Positions 59,401 through 64,000 of a stretch of 64,000 nucleotides of DNA are shown piece by piece. Source of the stretch: Siniperca chuatsi (taxonomy: Eukaryota; Chordata; Actinopteri; Centrarchiformes; Sinipercidae); NCBI RefSeq assembly GCF_020085105.1, contig NC_058062.1, forward strand, positions 6,985,945-7,049,944, in the 5' to 3' direction. Position numbers and translations under genes: made by a program. Position 1 is the first letter of the stretch; every line of letters begins with the position of its first letter. The notes under the pieces are model-generated. The model saw only the letters and a list, made by a program, of their open reading frames with translations. It was not told the origin of the DNA and did not search any database.

Positions 59401-62400
59401 CAAGTCATTTTGTGCCTAAACCTAACAAAACTTTAACCATAGCGCTGTCACATCATAAAATTGATTTATTTTTCAACAGTGATTTGTGATGGTTTTGGAA
59501 TAGCACAGACAAATGATATTGTTCTGCTGATAGGGGCGTCAGATCAGAAAATGCTTTTCTGTGTCATTCTGCAGGTAACGGACAAACAATGTATTTAGAC
59601 GTTTGATTTAGAGGACTTGTTGGCCTTTTCAGGTAGGCTGTACAATAGATGATTGACAGACCTCTCCTCAACCTAATTGGACGAATGCACCTTTCTTTGG
59701 GCTTTGGTCTTTGCTTCAAACTTTTGAACAGGAAAAATGTCTTTTCTGGAAATGTTTTGAAATTTTCTCATAAAAAAATTTCTGTGATCTGAGGATGAAC
59801 TGAGAAATTAACAAATCATTTCAGAAAGTGATTGAGTTCAGTTCATTCACCCAAACGACTTGTTCTTTTGAACGAAACATTCACGAATGACACAACACTA
59901 GTTTACAGCACAGACTGAGCTAGCAACATATATTCTAGCTTTGTGAGGTTTATTGTTCTTAGTCTAGGGTCTAGACTCCAGTACGGCCAAACTCTCTTTG
60001 TTGTCATTTCTAGCCCACAGAGACAGAAAACACTGGACACTGTACTGCTGCTAGCGAAGCACCCTTGTGGACCCCAAAGGACACTTGTGACTTTGGCTAT
60101 ACTGTTTGTATAAAAAGACAAAAGGCAGCTTGTTGAGGTAAAATAATGTACAAGACGACTCCTGCTTCTAGATCCTTCAACAACCACAACAGAGAAGGGA
60201 AAGAATTACTTTTATTATGCAGTTTCCTATAGAGCCTGGCAGAAAAGAAAACATAATGAAATCCTTTGTGTAAGAACATTTTAAAAGAATACACCAGAGA
60301 AGGAGTTGGCTGTGTCTCTGGTTTTGTGTTTTTTTCTTTGACAAGTGATTGTGAAATCACTGGGGTAAGAACTATTGTCTTTGTTGATTTCTGTAGAATT
60401 TAAGGGCATTATGCATCACATCAGCTGCTCAGCTGTGAATGCCTGCTGAGTAACAGTTGGACTATCAGTTAGACCTTCGCCATCAGGCCTCTGATCTGAT
60501 TATCCAGCTGTGATAATGAATATCTACACATCTGAACTTGAATGTGTTGATCAGGAATTTGCATGGGAAATTGCTGATCGGTGAAATGATGAGCACTAAG
60601 TGCAGGCACAATATGAACATAATTACTCTGCACCATGTGGATGATTCTTTCGTCAGTTGCAAAGTACACACAATAACCTCTTTTTGATTATGTTTAGCAC
60701 AGTCCTCATATGGCAGTACCAAATGTGCATACAGTCTAGTCCTGACACGCACACTCAGATTCATAACACGATGTTGCTCATTGTGCATCTGCCACACTGT
60801 TGCCACACTGTTTCACCATCCCCCAGCCACCCCGCAAACTTCCCTGAGGCCGCTGCCCTGCCTCTGATGGGACTGGATCTGACAGGGCAGGAAGAGCTGG
60901 CAACTACAACTCTCCACATAAATATAGAACTTTTAGTTACAATAACCCAACCAACAGAGCCATGCTATGCATACAAATGGCTGCCTGTGCATGGAAATTG
61001 TAAATTGGCCTCATGCTGTATCAGAGACTCACGGCCATTCGAGGGCATGAAATGACATTGCACTGCTTCTGGATGTCCAAATGTAGTCCACTGAGAGACA
61101 GAGAGAGGGAGAGAGAAAAGTGACTCTTAACAGCCAATTAGCTTCCACTTGATCAGGAGGTGGTGTGAGGGCCACCGTGGGAAGCATTATAGCATGGACG
61201 GAGAACATTAACCACAATCAGTTTTAATTAAAGACTGATGCTTTTTATTTCTCTCCATCCCCAGCCATTCCTCCCTCACTTCTATTCTCCACTCCTCCTT
61301 CAAGTAGGATGATAATCTGCAAACCTGAGTTTAAGATAGGATGTTACTGGACTGATTAGATGAAACAGTGCAGAGATAATGAAAGCCCTCAATTAATTTG
61401 AGCCAATTTGATTAGTTCAATTGCATGAAACAGACAAGAATTATATGTTTCTCTACAGCTGCAGATATGATCTCATCGTGATGCATACAGCATTATTCTA
61501 AATATGAGACGCAAACCTGGAAAGTGGCCAAATAAATGCATTATTCTATCTGATTTTGCTTTCAAATTGACCTTTTTGGAGACTTTTATGACTGCAAGCC
61601 ACTCTCCTGTTTCAGTAGAGAAATGTAGAGAAACTATTCTCAATGGCATACAATTTAAAATTTCTACAAAGAACACTCATTTTATCCTCCCTCCTCTCTG
61701 TCTCACATTTCCTCACCTTACCTTGAAGCCTTTAAAGTTGTTTATTTTAATTATATTTTCACTCTTTTTTCTGGGTCACTCAGCATGTCGTGCTGGCTGC
61801 ACTCTGACTGTATATTGTGTACTGGAGTGTGTAAGTTGAAGAGTGTGTGTCCTGCCCATGACAGTTTGTATTCCTGTATGTGTGCAGCAGGCAGTTTATG
61901 CGGTAAATATCTGCAAGGAATATTTGAGCACAACGGAGCTCCAACTTTACCCTGTTTGATGTCTGAATAGTCAAGTGTCTGCTTGTCCTCTCCAGTTTGT
62001 GTGTCCATGTAAGGGAAGAAGAGCTGGCAGAGATCCAGTAATCTGTAATAATGACAAAAATGTATTTCCAGCAGAGATAGTGGAGCCCATCTCTAATAAG
62101 GTTGTGAAGATTTTTCTTGTGAGCATTATATTTAATCTCAGCACTGTTACTTCCTTTCTGCGACCCTAATTTTAAAATAATCTGCTCTTTAAAAAAATCT
62201 CTAATCTGTAGTTCTGCCCTCCTTTCTCCTTCTTTTCCCTGGATTTCAGGAGGTGGCAGACTGCTCCATGTGGCCTGATTATATGCAAGGCTAAGCACAG
62301 TTTGACCCACGACTGAAAATAGAGCACTCTCAGGAAGGGAGATGACTTTTCTTTCACGTGCAATTCTAAAGGAATTATACAAAGTCAGACACTGAATCCA

Positions 62401-64000
62401 TTGAGTTTACCTCTCTGTCAACCCCAAAACCTCACCTGTACTCAGCCATGCTTCTGCTCTCCCGGTGACTCTGGTAAAATTACATCATTGGGGTTGTTTT
62501 AGTGCTTAATTAATCACAGAAAATGAGAAGTATGAAGTGAGATAAGTGTGCAGGAGATTTATAAGCAGATTTAGACCTCAGGCAGCTCCATCACAGTATG
62601 GATAAAGGTATACAGAGGCTAATTTACAGCCAATATATAAAATATGACCTGACATTGAAGTTTAAATAAGATCAATATACAGCCTTTGGCTTCAGCAGCG
62701 ATGCTGCATCATCAGAGAAAGATATCAACCTTTGCCTGTCTTACTGGCATTGACAAATAACAAGATTAGGGTTCAAATTCAATTATGAGACGTACTGTAC
62801 AATGAGAGAGGTGAGTTCAACATGTAATTTAATCATCTGTAATTTTTCTCTTTTCTCACTATTATAATGCTACATCATCACAATAGCAGCTGCTTTTTTG
62901 ACTCGAAAAGATAAATATTTTAAGGTTGCTGGTTTATAGCAGGCTTGAACGAACCTCAAACTACAGAAAACATTTCAGCAGTACGTTTGGGTCTACGGTG
63001 TTCAGCTCAGTAGTGAGTCGTGGCAGTCCGGCGGTGGTAACAGGACCTCGTGGAGATGCTTCATCTCCCGGGGAGTGTCTATAATGAGTTCTGTCAGGCA
63101 AGCAGCGAGCAGCGCATTGCTACCGAACTCAACCTGAGCAGAGGCAAGGCCCATCTGTCAAGCAGAGACGATAAGCCTGGAGCCATCCAGAAACAAATTG
63201 CTCAGCTTCCCCACTGTGACGCCCTAAGAGGCAGCCCGCTACAGCCTGGCAAAAGAGATGCTACAGATTCCTGATGCTACGCAGGAAAAAGGAGGCGGAG
63301 AAGGGAAATATCAAACACATTCATCTATGCAGATGGTGCAGATGGCCAGCCATTGCTCTGCAGCGGCAGCAGCTGTACACAGAACTTCAATGAGACGATA
63401 AACAGCAAAGAAAGAAAAAAAAATCTGAAAAGAAATGATTTTTGGGTTGTTTTTTTTTTTTGCTTTCAAGCCTTAGGATGAGCAGCTTTAATAAGTCACC
63501 CACACTTTTCCTAATCTCCTCCCTTTGCTTTACTAAGATAATGACAGTTGTCCGACCTTTCCCTCTAGGTAAAAACAAAATGAACTTTTATAAAACACAG
63601 ACATCGTCATATTTTACCTTTGATCATTTGCCACCTTTTCAACAAACACTTTAAACATCTTTCTGAGAGAGTCAACGTTGCCCTCGTCTCCACTTTCATT
63701 ATCATAACTTGCATTACCATCTTGCAGTGGCATGTCAAAAAACAAATGTTAACTAGCTAAAGCTTTCCTGTTCTTTTCAAGTCCTAGCTGTAGGGCCAAA
63801 TATTTTTTTCTACCTTTTAACACATAGCAGGGGAGTGGGAGACAGTTCTTTTATTATTTGAGGAACGCACAGGACTGGCTGTGGTAATAAAAGTCCTCCA
63901 GCTGTGAAGGTTAGCACACTGGTAATGCATAAATTTTAAATCATTTTAAGCATGCTTACAAAATCCTAACCAATATATAATATCAAAACTGAGAGACAAT

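Larger units (their letters stand above)
55101..64000 (-). other. znf385c intron or upstream region to window edge
   Basis: No further znf385c exon was found by searching for the N-terminal finger (FCEVC-type). Contents are a hAT-like element (55494-55799), a CCCTAACC-rich repeat (about 55808-56060), TG/CA tracts near 57995-58132 and 58216-58234, the dispersed repeat copy B (59101-59400), and a GC-richer block at about 63000-63290 of unknown nature. Confidence 0.55.

Noticed and set aside
61780-62382. 200-codon minus-strand frame
   Set aside because: Longest unexplained frame in the znf385c upstream region, but no domain, no conserved motif and ordinary non-coding composition. It is most likely a chance ORF.
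1-64000. CRISPR arrays, operons, prophage or other bacterial systems
   Set aside because: Spliced vertebrate genes throughout. The tandem repeats are simple microsatellites without spacer structure.

Overview
The window looks like a vertebrate nuclear genome, most likely a teleost fish and probably a percomorph. It has many short phase-consistent coding exons with GT-AG introns, AT-rich introns full of CA/TG and TTA microsatellites, small hAT-like elements and fold-back repeats of a kind common in fish, and the conserved gene neighbourhood cnp, odad4, dnajc7, nkiras2, znf385c. All genes were identified by reading spliced exons by eye against remembered family sequences. No database search was run.

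Layout from left to right. 1-4000 has no recognised coding sequence. It holds a possible CCAAT-box promoter, perhaps for a minus-strand gene beyond the left edge, and a 508-bp inverted-terminal repeat element. 4928-7404 (minus) is cnp/RICH, a CNPase-like protein with a long acidic N-terminus, and a probable leader exon lies near 8863-9040. 10715-13714 (minus) is odad4 (ttc25), in 11 exons. 15367-21499 (minus) is dnajc7, complete in 14 exons. 22036-24183 (plus) is nkiras2, in three coding exons, head to head with dnajc7. 24.5-30 kb is intergenic with nothing coding recognised. 33157 to beyond the right edge (minus) is znf385c: eight exons, including the stop, are visible and are spread over 22 kb, while the 5' end lies outside the window.

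The genes do not form a pathway. cnp is a myelin or regenerating-axon RNA phosphoesterase. odad4 is needed to dock outer dynein arms in motile cilia. dnajc7 is an Hsp70/Hsp90 co-chaperone. nkiras2 is a kappaB-Ras inhibitor of NF-kB signalling. znf385c belongs to a zinc-finger family that binds double-stranded RNA or DNA. Regulation visible in the sequence includes a near-consensus RFX X-box upstream of odad4, a compact shared dnajc7/nkiras2 promoter, and a repeated TAACGTTA palindrome at both of those sites.

I found no undescribed multi-gene system. The points most worth a second look are a GC-AG intron needed to keep dnajc7 in frame, uORFs in the inferred cnp leader, the X-box at odad4, the short odad4 C-terminus, inverted copies of one repeat flanking three znf385c exons, and several well-defined mobile elements with target-site duplications or fold-back arms.
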